DNA of 64,000 bases from an uncultured Lachnoanaerobaculum sp. (GTDB lineage Bacteria; Bacillota; Clostridia; Lachnospirales; Lachnospiraceae), in assembly GCA_937925515.1 (NCBI GenBank), contig CALALP010000045.1, forward strand, positions 1 through 64,000, written 5' to 3'. Each line of letters starts with the position of its first letter. The first letter of the stretch is position 1. The position numbers were made by a program, and so were the translations under genes. Positions 9,340 to 18,987 of the stretch are shown here, piece by piece. The notes under the pieces were generated by a model, which was not told where the DNA came from, did not search any database, and worked only from the letters and a program-made list of their open reading frames with translations.

Positions 9340-9669
9340 CTACTTAAACTCCTTTAAATCCACATGATTATAAAATGTTGTCTTTCCATACTTCATTCTT
9401 ATATCTTTTACAACAGTTTTATTATCAAAATATTTGCTTATCTCCTCATTGGAAATGCTGATATTTTCAGTATAATCTCTTTCTATACTACATAACTTCT
9501 TTACAGTACTATCTTGTGAAGATATGTGAGGTTTCCAAAATAACTCTTTAACATCTAATCCTGTTTCCTTAACTGTTTTTAAGCAATCCTCATAATGTTC
9601 TTCACTCCAATCTGTTCCTCTATGTTCCTTAAATTCCACTAATATACATTTAAATAATCCTCCTCTCAA
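9340..9669 (-). CDS. Small hypothetical protein, start uncertain, possibly decayed
   Basis: A 109-residue frame opening with TTG. I do not recognise a family; the sequence is soluble and mixed in charge (WSEEHYEDCLK, KYFDNKTVVKDIRMKYGKTTFYN). The start is odd. A strong GAGAGGAGG lies inside the first codons, and the only well-placed ATG (eight or nine bases downstream of it) is in another frame and meets a stop after six codons. So either the TTG is used without a ribosome binding site, an internal GTG starts the protein, or a frameshift has separated the proper start from the body. Its 3' end faces the exporter operon. Confidence 0.45.
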   Translation of the reverse strand: MRGGLFKCILVEFKEHRGTDWSEEHYEDCLKTVKETGLDVKELFWKPHISSQDSTVKKLCSIERDYTENISISNEEISKYFDNKTVVKDIRMKYGKTTFYNHVDLKEFK

Positions 9670-9828
9670 ATATTACTTATTTAAATACATTATACCTTGT
9701 ATACAATAAAAAGAGAAGTATCAGCAACTGCTTTTACTTCTAAAAATCATTTATTTTTTTCTGTTTTTTGAATTTTTCAATAGATAAAATTTTATAATAA
9801 TACAAGGTGTCTAAAAACTCAGATAAAT

Positions 9829-12036
9829 CTACTCTATACCTCTTTTAAAATGTCCCCTTGTAAAAAGAGTCATGTCTTCAGAAACCTTTTGACCGTGAAT
9901 ATAACATTTAATATACTTTTCTATTATGTCCTCGGTTTCTTTTTCATTTTCGGTTGTAAACATAAGTCTAATACTTTTTGCACCGATATTCTTTATTTCT
10001 TTTGCTATTCCTAAGGTTGAGATAGGTTTTGCATTGTAAATGCTGTTATAGCAAAAATCACATCTATTTTTTACCGGCATGCTTTCACTTCGTCTGTCTT
10101 TTATAAATATAGTTTCTGATTTATGATCACAACCGGTGGTCGTCTTTTTTATACATTGTGCAGTTATCATCATTGGGAGTCTACCATATACCACAACTTC
10201 CATTTCGCTACAATCAATCTCTTTTAGTTCATTTAAATTTAGTTCAACAGGGACTGTAAGTCTGTCTGCCCCTAGTTCTTTTAGCATATTTGAGGCATTA
10301 TTATTATAATTATATAGATTATAGTCAAATATAAATTTAGGTCTTTTTATGCCTGCCTCTTTAAAAATTCGGCTAATGTATTCTGATTCTTCTATTGAGC
10401 GAATGACTACATTATCAAAGTCTGCATTTAAAAAATACTCCTTATTTTTTTCAAAGAACTCCCTAGACTCCATTCTAAAAATATGTGGCATGTAAAGATT
10501 AGCTTTAACATTTATAGCTTTTAATTTTTCAACTTCTTTTTTCCAAAACTCCGGTTTTATTGTGTCTGCCTCAAAACTTATTTCTTTTATAGCCAATGAA
10601 TTTGCACACATTTTTTTTGTAGCAATGAGCTGATTATAAGTTTCACAAAATACACTCAATGAAAGCTTAGTTTCTGCTTTTTTTACTTTTACATTTTTAA
10701 TTATTTTATGCCTTATATTAGTATCAAGTATTCTTTTATAAGGGCTTAATATTTTTTCATCAAGTGCATTAATTGCATTTCTTCTTAAATCATTTAATTG
10801 TTTTACAGGTATAAAAAGCCCCTCATCAAGGGCTATTTTTAAGTCTGTAAACTCATAAAGAGTATTACCTGTTTTTAAAATTTGTTTTTTTATATCATCT
10901 TGGCTTACTGCCTTATTTACTGCTTTTTGAGGCATTTCCCCATATACACATACTGAAAAATCATCTGTGCTTAAGCTAAGTTCCATACATTTATCTGCAT
11001 AAATATTTATACTTCCGGTAACTTTTATTTTTCTTAAAGTATTTACATAAGTATTATCTAAAAATGTAAACAATTTCTCATTTACTTCTCTTTCAGGTTT
11101 TTCCTTAAGTAAAAGCATATCTTTTCCATTATGCTTATTATAGTAGCCCTCTGTTTGACCCCCTCTATCAAAAAGTTCAAGTAACTCTTTTCTATCACTT
11201 GAATCAACTCTATATTTTTCTCTACCTTTTGATAAATAAAGGTTTACATACTTTTTCCATATCCTTACTACACCGGCAGTATAACGAGGAGATTTCATTC
11301 TACCCTCTATCTTTAAAGAATCTACTCCTGCCTCCAAAATATCAGGTAGTATATCTAAGCTACATAAGTCTTTACAGCTAAGTACAGTTGTTTTAGTGGC
11401 AGTCTTTGAATTATCCTTATACACATTGTATGGAAGTCTGCAAGGTTGAGCACATCTTCCTCTGTTGGCACTTCTCCCCCCTATAAGGGAACTCATAAGA
11501 CATTGCCCTGAATAGGAATAGCATAATGCACCATAAACAAAACATTCTATTTCAACATTTGTATTATCTCTTATAAGTCTAATTTCCTCTAAAGAAAGTT
11601 CTCTTGCAGGTACAACTCTTGTAATTCCAAGTTCTTCAAGTTTTTTTACTGCCTCATATCCCATAATACTCATCTGTGTACTTGCATGTATGTCTATATT
11701 TGGAAAATGTTTCCTGATAAAGTCAAATACTCCCAAGTCTTGAACTATTATGGCATCAAGACCTGCCTCATAATATGGTAAAATGTAGGAAAAAAGTTCT
11801 TTCATCTCCTTTTCTTTTAAAAGAGTATTTACTGTCATATAGACTTTTACGCCAAAATGATGTGCATATTCAATTCCCTTAAGTAATTCATCTTCCAAAG
11901 GATTATCAGCATAAGCTCTTGCACCAAATTTTTGCCCTCCAATATAAACTGCATCAGCACCTGCATTTACTGCTGCTACTAAGCTCTCATAAGAACCGGC
12001 AGGTGCTAAAACCTCGGGTATTTTAAGTTTTCCCAT
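9829..12036 (-). CDS. Peptidase U32 family protein, RlhA-like (23S rRNA hydroxylation)
   Basis: A 735-residue protein. The N-terminal U32 barrel (LAPAGSYESLVAAVNAGADAV, then GGQKFGARA) holds the conserved cysteine cluster region (CYSYSGQCLMSS, RGRCAQPCRLPY). The long C-terminal half matches the DUF3656 ('collagenase-like') part and ends with another Cys set (CDFCYN). U32 proteins of this length with DUF3656 correspond to RlhA, which hydroxylates C2501 of 23S rRNA in E. coli; older annotations call it collagenase. The role is inferred from architecture. It begins one base after ruvB and is likely co-transcribed with ruvA and ruvB, a common Firmicutes arrangement. Confidence 0.88.
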   Translation of the reverse strand: MGKLKIPEVLAPAGSYESLVAAVNAGADAVYIGGQKFGARAYADNPLEDELLKGIEYAHHFGVKVYMTVNTLLKEKEMKELFSYILPYYEAGLDAIIVQDLGVFDFIRKHFPNIDIHASTQMSIMGYEAVKKLEELGITRVVPARELSLEEIRLIRDNTNVEIECFVYGALCYSYSGQCLMSSLIGGRSANRGRCAQPCRLPYNVYKDNSKTATKTTVLSCKDLCSLDILPDILEAGVDSLKIEGRMKSPRYTAGVVRIWKKYVNLYLSKGREKYRVDSSDRKELLELFDRGGQTEGYYNKHNGKDMLLLKEKPEREVNEKLFTFLDNTYVNTLRKIKVTGSINIYADKCMELSLSTDDFSVCVYGEMPQKAVNKAVSQDDIKKQILKTGNTLYEFTDLKIALDEGLFIPVKQLNDLRRNAINALDEKILSPYKRILDTNIRHKIIKNVKVKKAETKLSLSVFCETYNQLIATKKMCANSLAIKEISFEADTIKPEFWKKEVEKLKAINVKANLYMPHIFRMESREFFEKNKEYFLNADFDNVVIRSIEESEYISRIFKEAGIKRPKFIFDYNLYNYNNNASNMLKELGADRLTVPVELNLNELKEIDCSEMEVVVYGRLPMMITAQCIKKTTTGCDHKSETIFIKDRRSESMPVKNRCDFCYNSIYNAKPISTLGIAKEIKNIGAKSIRLMFTTENEKETEDIIEKYIKCYIHGQKVSEDMTLFTRGHFKRGIE

Positions 12037-12037
12037 G

Positions 12038-13030
12038 TTATACCTTTAATCCTAAATGTTGATAAGCATTTTCAGTTGCAACTCTACCTCTTGGGGTTCT
12101 ATTTATAAAACCATTCATAAGTAGATATGGTTCATACACATCTTCTATTGTGCCGGAGTCCTCACCTAATGCAGCAGATAAGGTGTCAAGCCCAACAGGG
12201 CCTCCTGAAAATTTTTCAATTATAGTGAGTAAAATCGCTCTATCATTATAATCTAAGCCGAATTTATCAACATTTAAAATATTAAGTGCAAAATCTGCAA
12301 CTTCTTTTGTTATACAACCGTCATACTTTACTTGTGCAAAATCTCTAACTCTTTTAAGAAGCCTATTTGCAAGCCTTGGAGTTCCTCTACTTCTTTTTGC
12401 AAGCTCCAAAGCTCCCTCTTCTTCTATTTTAACATTAAGCACCTTAGCAGAGCGAATAATTATAACTTTTAACTCCTCAACAGTGTAAAACTCCATTTTT
12501 TCTACAACACCAAATCTATCTCTAAGTGGTGCAGTTAAAAGCCCTGCACGAGTGGTTGCACCGATTAAAGTAAATTTAGGCAAATCAAGTCTTATACTTC
12601 TAGCTGAGGTATCTTTTCCTATCATTATATCAATGGCAAAGTCTTCCATTGCAGGATATAAAACTTCCTCCACCTGCCTATTAAGCCTATGAATCTCATC
12701 TACAAAAAGTATATCATTTTCATTTAAATTATTTAAAATTGCCGCCATATCTCCCGGCTTTTCAATAGCAGGCCCTGAAGTAATTTTAAGATTAACTCCC
12801 ATTTCATTTGCAATAATTGTGCTTAGAGTAGTTTTTCCAAGCCCCGGAGGCCCATAAAAAAGGACATGGTCTAAACTTTCAGACCTTGCCTTTGCAGCCT
12901 CAATATATACTTTTATATTATTTTTTATTTTTTCCTGACCAATGTATTCTTCCAAAAATAAAGGTCTTAAACTCTTATCAGTCTGCCTATCTTCTGAAGT
13001 AGGTTCAGTGTTTATTATTTTTCTTTCCAT
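12038..13030 (-). CDS. ruvB: Holliday junction branch-migration ATPase RuvB
   Basis: A 330-residue AAA+ motor that drives Holliday junction migration with RuvA. It has Walker [10 protein letters not shown] (60-68), Walker [10 protein letters not shown], sensor [10 protein letters not shown], the arginine-finger region APLRDRFG, and a C-terminal winged helix ([16 protein letters not shown]). Length and motifs are standard. It starts seven bases after ruvA and ends next to the U32 gene, so the order ruvA-ruvB-U32 suggests one transcript. No ruvC is present, as usual in Firmicutes, where RecU resolves junctions. Confidence 0.97.
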   Translation of the reverse strand: MERKIINTEPTSEDRQTDKSLRPLFLEEYIGQEKIKNNIKVYIEAAKARSESLDHVLFYGPPGLGKTTLSTIIANEMGVNLKITSGPAIEKPGDMAAILNNLNENDILFVDEIHRLNRQVEEVLYPAMEDFAIDIMIGKDTSARSIRLDLPKFTLIGATTRAGLLTAPLRDRFGVVEKMEFYTVEELKVIIIRSAKVLNVKIEEEGALELAKRSRGTPRLANRLLKRVRDFAQVKYDGCITKEVADFALNILNVDKFGLDYNDRAILLTIIEKFSGGPVGLDTLSAALGEDSGTIEDVYEPYLLMNGFINRTPRGRVATENAYQHLGLKV

Positions 13031-13037
13031 AATTTCC

Positions 13038-13637
13038 TCAAAATACTAAAAATTTAAGTGCTAATTTTAATATGCTCTCCGAATCCATATCTTCTGCTGC
13101 CTCTACCTTTGAAACAGCACTCCTTGCCTCTGATAGGCTATATCCTAGAGCAACGAGAGCCTCGATTGCCTCTTTTCTTGAATCTGAATAATTACTTTCA
13201 TTATCATCTGAAATCAAGTTACTTAAAGTAATGTCCTCATTTGAAATCTTATCTTTTATATCGAGAACCATTCTTTTTGCAATTTTTACTCCAATACCAT
13301 GTACTTTTGATATTGTCTTTATATCCTCTGCAAGTATAGCCTTTATAAGCTCATCTGTTGAAAAATACGATAGCAAATTGATTGCCCCTTTAACGCCTAT
13401 ACCACTTACTGTAATTATTTTTTTGAATAAATCTAAATCCCTTTTCTTATCAAAACCATACAAACTAAAAGCATCTTCTGATATTTTAAAATAGGTATAC
13501 AGCATTACCTCTTTTTGTAAAGAATAAGAATTAAGAACATTTTGAGGTACAAAAACCTCTATTCCAAAACCTGAATTTTCTATAACTAAACTATCTTGTC
13601 TGACTTCTGCAATTTTACCTTTAATATACGCAATCAT
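13038..13637 (-). CDS. ruvA: Holliday junction-binding protein RuvA
   Basis: A 199-residue DNA-binding subunit of the RuvAB complex. The N-terminal OB fold begins [12 protein letters not shown]. It is followed by helix-hairpin-helix motifs ([29 protein letters not shown]) and a C-terminal RuvB-interacting domain ([16 protein letters not shown]). The longest frame extends 20 residues upstream, but this ATG lies behind AAGGAG and matches the family start exactly. The upstream region is shared with the divergent YprB-like gene. Confidence 0.97.
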   Translation of the reverse strand: MIAYIKGKIAEVRQDSLVIENSGFGIEVFVPQNVLNSYSLQKEVMLYTYFKISEDAFSLYGFDKKRDLDLFKKIITVSGIGVKGAINLLSYFSTDELIKAILAEDIKTISKVHGIGVKIAKRMVLDIKDKISNEDITLSNLISDDNESNYSDSRKEAIEALVALGYSLSEARSAVSKVEAAEDMDSESILKLALKFLVF

Positions 13638-13717
13638 AGCTCTCCTTGACGTGAAAATCTTTCCCATAGTATAATAGTCGGACAATGATTTTGTCAATCA
13701 GAACACAAAGGTATGAT

Positions 13718-14809
13718 ATGCTTACATTTACAAAAAATTTTGGTACTTATAAACTATATGATTTAAATTTACTTGGTAATCCTGATAAACTTCTTTTTCT
13801 TGATATTGAAACCACCGGCTTAAGTGCGAAAAATAGTGGATTATATTTAGTCGGCATTATTTATTTTAAGAAAAACATTGAAAATGACTCTTATAATGCA
13901 ATTCTAACTCAGTATTTTGCTGAGTCTTTTAGTGATGAACTTCTTATTCTAAAAGAGTTTGCCTCTTATATATCAAATTTTGAAAAGATAATTACTTTTA
14001 ATGGCGATAGCTTTGACCTTAGATACCTTGAAAATTGCCTTAAACAGTATGACATTTCAAATAATATAAAAGAGCTTGAAAGCATTGATTTATATAGGCT
14101 TTTAAGACCTTATAAAAAACTATTTAACTTAGAAAAAATGAATCAAAAGGCACTAGAGTCTTTCTTAGGTTTAAGTAGAGAAGATTTATATTCAGGTAGA
14201 GAGCTTATAGATATATATGAAAAATACTGCATTTGCCCTAATGATGACATTTTAAAACTTATTCTAGGACATAACCATGATGACATGTATGGAATGATTT
14301 ATATACTTATGTTACTTTCATATAGGGAAATGTTTCTTAATGAGTTTAAATTTAATGATTATAATGTAGTGGGAAATGTTTTAACACTAAACTTTAAATC
14401 TAAAATCTCAGTTCCAAAATGTATTAGTTTTCAAAAAGATATGCTATGTATTGAACTTATAGATAATAATTTTAATCTTTCTCTAACTATAATTGAAACA
14501 GAGGCAAAGTATTTTTTTAATGACTATAAAAACTATTATTATCTAATATATGAAGACATTACAATACATAAGAGTCTAGCTCTATTTGTAGATAAAACTT
14601 CAAAAGTAAAGGCAACTAAGAAAACTGCTTTTATAAAAAAATTCTCCAAATATATCCCTATATATGGAGAATGTGAACTTCCTATATTTAAAAATAACTA
14701 TGATGATAAAATCTCCCTAGTTGAACAAGACTCTTTTATTGAGTATTTGAAAAATAATAATGCAAATGCTTTTTTACAAAGTTTACTTAAACAACTAAGA
14801 TTTATTTAA
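13718..14809 (+). CDS. YprB-type RNase H-like exonuclease domain protein
   Basis: A 363-residue protein. The N-terminal ~25-195 matches the YprB/RNase_H_2 DEDD-type 3'-5' exonuclease fold, with LFLDIETTGL (first acidic pair), ITFNGDSFDLRYLE (second) and HNHDDMYGMIYIL (last Asp region). The C-terminal ~160 residues are unassigned. The ATG chosen gives MLTFTKNFG and is preceded by AAAGGT; a frame 33 bp longer exists. It is divergent from ruvA, and its last 8 bp overlap the convergent DUF5662 gene. The catalytic acids look intact, so activity on DNA or RNA is likely; the substrate is unknown. Confidence 0.85.
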   Translation: MLTFTKNFGTYKLYDLNLLGNPDKLLFLDIETTGLSAKNSGLYLVGIIYFKKNIENDSYNAILTQYFAESFSDELLILKEFASYISNFEKIITFNGDSFDLRYLENCLKQYDISNNIKELESIDLYRLLRPYKKLFNLEKMNQKALESFLGLSREDLYSGRELIDIYEKYCICPNDDILKLILGHNHDDMYGMIYILMLLSYREMFLNEFKFNDYNVVGNVLTLNFKSKISVPKCISFQKDMLCIELIDNNFNLSLTIIETEAKYFFNDYKNYYYLIYEDITIHKSLALFVDKTSKVKATKKTAFIKKFSKYIPIYGECELPIFKNNYDDKISLVEQDSFIEYLKNNNANAFLQSLLKQLRFI

Positions 14810-15368
14810 ACTCCCTACCGTCATAAAGCTTTGGATGTTTATACATATACCTCATAAATGCAAGTGCTTTTTTCTCTCCATATTCCTTGTTGATTAAAAG
14901 CACTTTTTCAAGTAATCTCCTTGTTTCATCATGAATTACCATATAATGTTTACGAGATTCATAATATTCCCAAGCGACAGCATCATTATAGTCTTTTCCT
15001 TTATAAACCTTTGAGGCTGCAATTCTATCACAACACATTTCAAGTACATATCTTAGAGGCATTTTCATACCCATAAGCCCCTCGGAAGGATTTATGCCAT
15101 AATCAATCCAATATTCAAAATGATGTTTATTTCTACCCTTATGGTGTAACCAAGCTAAAGAATAACCTAGCTCCAGTTTCTCAGCAGTGTTTGGACTTCT
15201 AAAACCTTGATAATACTTAACGCCTGTAATAAATTCCTCACAAGAATACTTACTCAAATCATGTAATAGCCCTTGCTTAATCATTCCTACCTTAAAGCAT
15301 AAATCCATTACTGTAAGTTTATGCTTAGTTATAGTAATAAAATGCTTTACTGCATTACTTAAAAACAT
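14802..15368 (-). CDS. DUF5662 family protein (HD-like)
   Basis: A 188-residue soluble protein of the DUF5662 family, common in Lachnospiraceae and phages. Conserved features are the histidine-rich HDLSKYSCEEF and WLHHKGRNKHHFEYW, which together resemble an HD-type metal site, and DRIAASKVYKGKDY further on. The family has no assigned function; phosphohydrolase activity is a guess. It lies 10 bp downstream of hslO on the same strand and overlaps the end of the YprB-like gene by 8 bp. Confidence 0.85.
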   Translation of the reverse strand: MFLSNAVKHFITITKHKLTVMDLCFKVGMIKQGLLHDLSKYSCEEFITGVKYYQGFRSPNTAEKLELGYSLAWLHHKGRNKHHFEYWIDYGINPSEGLMGMKMPLRYVLEMCCDRIAASKVYKGKDYNDAVAWEYYESRKHYMVIHDETRRLLEKVLLINKEYGEKKALAFMRYMYKHPKLYDGREFK

Positions 15369-15378
15369 ACTCCCACCT

Positions 15379-16260
15379 TTATTTTGTCGCTAAAGCCTCC
15401 AAAGAGGCTATATCCTCTGTAGTAAAAATATATTCCTTATCGCAAAAATGACACTTAACTTCTACATCTTTACCCTCTTTAATCATAGAATCAAGTTCAT
15501 CTTTACCGACACTTATAAGTGCCTTTTCAACCCTTTTACGACTACAATCACAATGATACTCTATCTCAAGTTTCTCATTAATAACCACTTCAAGCCCCTG
15601 CATTACATATTTTAAAATGTCTTCAGGCGTCATCCCCTCATCTAAAAGTTCTGTAACGGACTTGATATTAGCTAAGTTTTTTTCAAGTGTTTCAATGACT
15701 TCCTCGCTACAATAAGGCATTAGCTGAATTATAAAACCACCTGCCTGCTTTACCGTACTATCTTCATTAAAAGACACACCTAAGCCCACTGATGAATTTA
15801 TTTGTTCACTTACAGCATAATAATACGCTATGTCCTCAGCAATCTCACCAGTATTAAGTTCTACTTGACCTACATAAGGCTCTTTTAGACCTGTATCGGC
15901 AGTAACTGTCAAAACTCCTATACCTAAAGCCTTTGCTACATCAAGTTTACCTTTTTCATTTGCAGGAAGTAAAACCTCAGAAACAAAGGGATAGCCCTTT
16001 ACTCTTCCTTTTGAATCGGCAGTAACTATAAGCCCTTTCATTGGACCACTTCCCTCAATTCTAAGGGTTAAAAGGTCTTCCTCGCCTTTCATCATACTGC
16101 CCATTATAGAGCCTGCCGTAAGAAGTCGCCCAAGTGCGGCACTTACTACTCTGCTAGATTTATGTACATTTTTTGCATAGCTTACTATCCCTTTTGTAGT
16201 AGCTGCAAATGCTCTAATCATACCATTTGCAGCTGTTGCCTTTACCAAATAATCACTCAT
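15379..16260 (-). CDS. hslO: Redox-regulated chaperone Hsp33
   Basis: A 293-residue cytosolic holdase that is switched on by oxidation. The N-terminal domain begins SDYLVKATAANGMIRAFAATT, characteristic of the family. The C-terminal zinc switch has all four cysteines, as CDC (CDCSRKR) and CxxC (CHFCDKEY). Length is standard. It follows the methyltransferase gene by 12 bp and precedes DUF5662 by 10 bp, so it belongs to a run of minus-strand genes from the SEC-C gene down to DUF5662. Confidence 0.96.
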   Translation of the reverse strand: MSDYLVKATAANGMIRAFAATTKGIVSYAKNVHKSSRVVSAALGRLLTAGSIMGSMMKGEEDLLTLRIEGSGPMKGLIVTADSKGRVKGYPFVSEVLLPANEKGKLDVAKALGIGVLTVTADTGLKEPYVGQVELNTGEIAEDIAYYYAVSEQINSSVGLGVSFNEDSTVKQAGGFIIQLMPYCSEEVIETLEKNLANIKSVTELLDEGMTPEDILKYVMQGLEVVINEKLEIEYHCDCSRKRVEKALISVGKDELDSMIKEGKDVEVKCHFCDKEYIFTTEDIASLEALATK

Positions 16261-16272
16261 AAAATCACCTCT

Positions 16273-17019
16273 TTATTTACCTAAACATACTAAATAACGT
16301 TCTGTTTTTGCTTTAATAGCTTTATTGGTATCTGCATCTAAAATATATTTCCATTTAAGCCCTGCCTTTAAAGCTGCTTTTTTAAGTTCCTCTAATGAAT
16401 AAGCCCTTTGAATATGAGTTTCCTCAAATCTATGAAAAACCTCATCTTCACTATCTTTTACATAAAATGTTACATCATATTGGTTTAGAAATTTACTAGA
16501 ATAATAAGCATTTTCCCAAATAAAACTACCTATATCCTTTGTATATGCGAAAGTTTTATCTGCTAAAACTTCCTTATACTTATATATAGTATTACAATCA
16601 AAAATAAAAACTCCCTCATTATCCAAGTAGACATTTACAAGCTTAAACATTTTCAATAAGTCCTTATACTTAAGTATATAGTTAATACTATCACATCTAC
16701 TTATAAATGCCCTGCAACTACCATATAATTCAAATTCCGTCATATCCTGACATAAATAGAGTATATCTAATTTGCTTTCATCTTTCTTTCTAAGTGCCAT
16801 ATTTAGCATATCTTCAGATATATCAATACCTATCATGTCATATCCACTTTTTGCAAGCAACTGCGTAAGAGTACCTGTGCCACAACCAAGTTCTGTAACT
16901 ATTCCACTATCTATTCCCTCTTTATGTAAAAGATTTATGGTCTGCTCTTTCCAAAACTCATAGGGAACATTGTCCATAAAAGAATCATAAACCTCTGCAA
17001 AACTTGTATATGCTCTCAA
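16273..17019 (-). CDS. Class I SAM-dependent methyltransferase
   Basis: A 248-residue protein. The SAM-binding motif I is ELGCGTGTLTQLL, preceded by the family-typical YTSFAEVYDSFMDNVPYEFW. An acidic loop GIDISEDML binds the ribose, and CDSINYILK is post-motif. This N-terminal pattern is widespread in Firmicutes methyltransferases of unknown substrate (YqeM-like). It lies between the SEC-C gene (9 bp) and hslO (12 bp). Confidence 0.88.
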   Translation of the reverse strand: MRAYTSFAEVYDSFMDNVPYEFWKEQTINLLHKEGIDSGIVTELGCGTGTLTQLLAKSGYDMIGIDISEDMLNMALRKKDESKLDILYLCQDMTEFELYGSCRAFISRCDSINYILKYKDLLKMFKLVNVYLDNEGVFIFDCNTIYKYKEVLADKTFAYTKDIGSFIWENAYYSSKFLNQYDVTFYVKDSEDEVFHRFEETHIQRAYSLEELKKAALKAGLKWKYILDADTNKAIKAKTERYLVCLGK

Positions 17020-17028
17020 ATCTTACTC

Positions 17029-17535
17029 CTAAGCAGTCTTTCCACAACAATGCTTGTATTTTTTTCCACTTCCACATGGGCAAGGGTCATTTCTGCCTAT
17101 CTTTGGTGCTTTAATTACAGTTCCACTTATCTTTTGTTCTCTATATAGCTCTCTTCTTCTTTGAGTAGTTAAAATGTTATCCCATTGTGGGAGATTATAT
17201 AGCCAGTCAGCCTTTGCCTCAACCATATTGTAATACAACTTTTCAGGCTCAATGTCTATTTTAATCTTGGTGTTTTCGTCCATAGTTTCTATTTTATTTT
17301 CTTCTTTAAGTGATTCATTGATTCCGTCCAAAAAGCCTGTTATAGTCTGAATATCAGTATTATATTTTTCTGCCAACTCCTTGACAGTACACTCAATTAC
17401 TGTTTTATAATCTGAAAGTATTTTTTCATAAATTCCTTTTTCTACACCAAAGTAGTTTTTCCAAAGAATTTCCTTTTCCTTATCATTTGTTCCCTCACCA
17501 TAAGCTAAGTTTCTCCAATTTTCAAGTAATGTCAT
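17029..17535 (-). CDS. SEC-C metal-binding motif protein
   Basis: A 168-residue protein ending in a SEC-C zinc motif, [20 protein letters not shown], the same tail found in SecA. The N-terminal ~130 residues are helical ([19 protein letters not shown]) and match a family of Lachnospiraceae proteins known only by this tail. The SEC-C motif binds zinc and, in SecA, contacts SecB or ribosomes; the role here is unknown. It is the first gene of the run that continues into the methyltransferase and hslO. Confidence 0.88.
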   Translation of the reverse strand: MTLLENWRNLAYGEGTNDKEKEILWKNYFGVEKGIYEKILSDYKTVIECTVKELAEKYNTDIQTITGFLDGINESLKEENKIETMDENTKIKIDIEPEKLYYNMVEAKADWLYNLPQWDNILTTQRRRELYREQKISGTVIKAPKIGRNDPCPCGSGKKYKHCCGKTA

Positions 17536-17634
17536 TTTTATCTCTCCATTTTAAATCCATTTTCTATTCATATTTTAAAAAAGTTTTTCAACTCTTGCCT
17601 ATTATAGCTTATATGATTTTCTTTTGCAATAACA

Positions 17635-18957
17635 CTATTTAATCTCAACTCCGTCATAGAAATACTCTAAAATCTGTCTATAACTCATTCCTGATTTTGC
17701 CATTTCATTTGCCATATTTTGACTAAGCCCAACGCCATGACCATAGCCACCACCATAGATGAAAAATTCTTGCTCTCCATTGTCATTCTTTTTTGGTTTT
17801 ATGATAATGTAGGCACTTGGAAGTGAGTCCATGCCCTGCATTTTCTTATCTGCATTTACATTTAACTCAATATCCTTTGAACCTAGACTATATCTAATGT
17901 TATTTTGTCCGTCAATTACAGAAGTTCCACTACTTCCGATAACCTTTATACTCTCTGCAATTCCACCCTTGCCTCTTTTGGTAATGATTATATCCTTTAT
18001 CTCTCCAATACCTGAAATTCTATTTTCTAAGATTTTTGAGTTAGTTTTAATATTCCACCTATAATAAGGATAGTCCTTTTCATAGGCATCTTCTTGCTTA
18101 GAAAGAATAAAGTTTTCAAATTCTTCCTCACTATTAAATACAATGTCTTTTTTTTCATAAGTTAAAGAATGACTATTTAAGTAAGGATATTGTGAGGCAG
18201 GCTTTCCCCAAATAGAGCCGTCAGTTGAAACTCCTGCTGAAGTTGAGTAAAACAAGGCATTTATAAGTTCTCCATTGTATTTTAAAACAATTCCCCTAGT
18301 TTCATCAACTGCTCTGTCAGTGTTTTCATTTCTAGGATAATTATTGTAAACTTGGTAATTGACACTGTCATCTACATTATAATCATTAAGTTCTTTATTG
18401 TTTGCCAAATGTGAATAAGCATAAGTTCTGGCACATATTGCCTGTGCCTTAAGTGCCTCAATATTATAATCTTTAGGCACTTCACTTGAAACAACATGTT
18501 TTAAATAAGTTTCAATATCTAGTTCATTTACAAGATAAAGTACATTATCTTTTTTTATTATCTCAAGTTTTCCTGTGTAGGTAGGAGTTCCCTGCCCTCT
18601 TTCTAAGCCATTTACTTTTATCGGCTCATTACTTTCTACTGTAATTTTTTCTCCATTTGATAAACTCTCCTCAAGATGTGATACCAAAAACACCTCTCCT
18701 TTAGGAACTTTCTTTGTATCAAGATTTTTAGTAATTGTCATATCAGCAGTTGAAGTAAGTGAAATAGTGTGATGATAAGCTTTCTCATAGTTATTATTCA
18801 TCACTAAAACTCTTATGTTATTAGTTTCATAAGCATTTACCTGTGCTTGTAATTTGCCATTTTCTACATAAAAGTTATACTTATTATCTCCAACATTTAC
18901 CCTGTTTGTATCTGCCAAAACTAAATAATTTGTTGCTATATTTGGTGCTTGTATCAT
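17635..18957 (-). CDS. SpoIID/LytB domain protein lacking a signal peptide
   Basis: A 440-residue protein. Residues ~125-430 hold the SpoIID/LytB domain: KHVVSSEVPKDYNIEALKAQ, ARTYAYSH, TRGIVLKYNGELINALFYST, SAGVSTDGSIWG, and the C-terminal GGGYGHGVGLSQNMA. SpoIID is a peptidoglycan lytic transglycosylase of engulfment, but many non-sporulation paralogues exist. The oddity is the N terminus: it begins MIQAPNIATNYLV with no hydrophobic segment, and an in-frame TAA lies eight codons upstream, so no export signal can be recovered in this frame. It starts 30 bp after the AI-2E-family gene. It may be truncated or use an unusual location. Confidence 0.82.
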   Translation of the reverse strand: MIQAPNIATNYLVLADTNRVNVGDNKYNFYVENGKLQAQVNAYETNNIRVLVMNNNYEKAYHHTISLTSTADMTITKNLDTKKVPKGEVFLVSHLEESLSNGEKITVESNEPIKVNGLERGQGTPTYTGKLEIIKKDNVLYLVNELDIETYLKHVVSSEVPKDYNIEALKAQAICARTYAYSHLANNKELNDYNVDDSVNYQVYNNYPRNENTDRAVDETRGIVLKYNGELINALFYSTSAGVSTDGSIWGKPASQYPYLNSHSLTYEKKDIVFNSEEEFENFILSKQEDAYEKDYPYYRWNIKTNSKILENRISGIGEIKDIIITKRGKGGIAESIKVIGSSGTSVIDGQNNIRYSLGSKDIELNVNADKKMQGMDSLPSAYIIIKPKKNDNGEQEFFIYGGGYGHGVGLSQNMANEMAKSGMSYRQILEYFYDGVEIK

Positions 18958-18987
18958 CTTATTCCCTACCTTACTATTTTAAATGCT

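Noticed and set aside
17635..18957. SpoIID domain as evidence that the organism sporulates
   Set aside because: LytB/SpoIID domains are common in non-sporulating bacteria, and no other sporulation gene is present.
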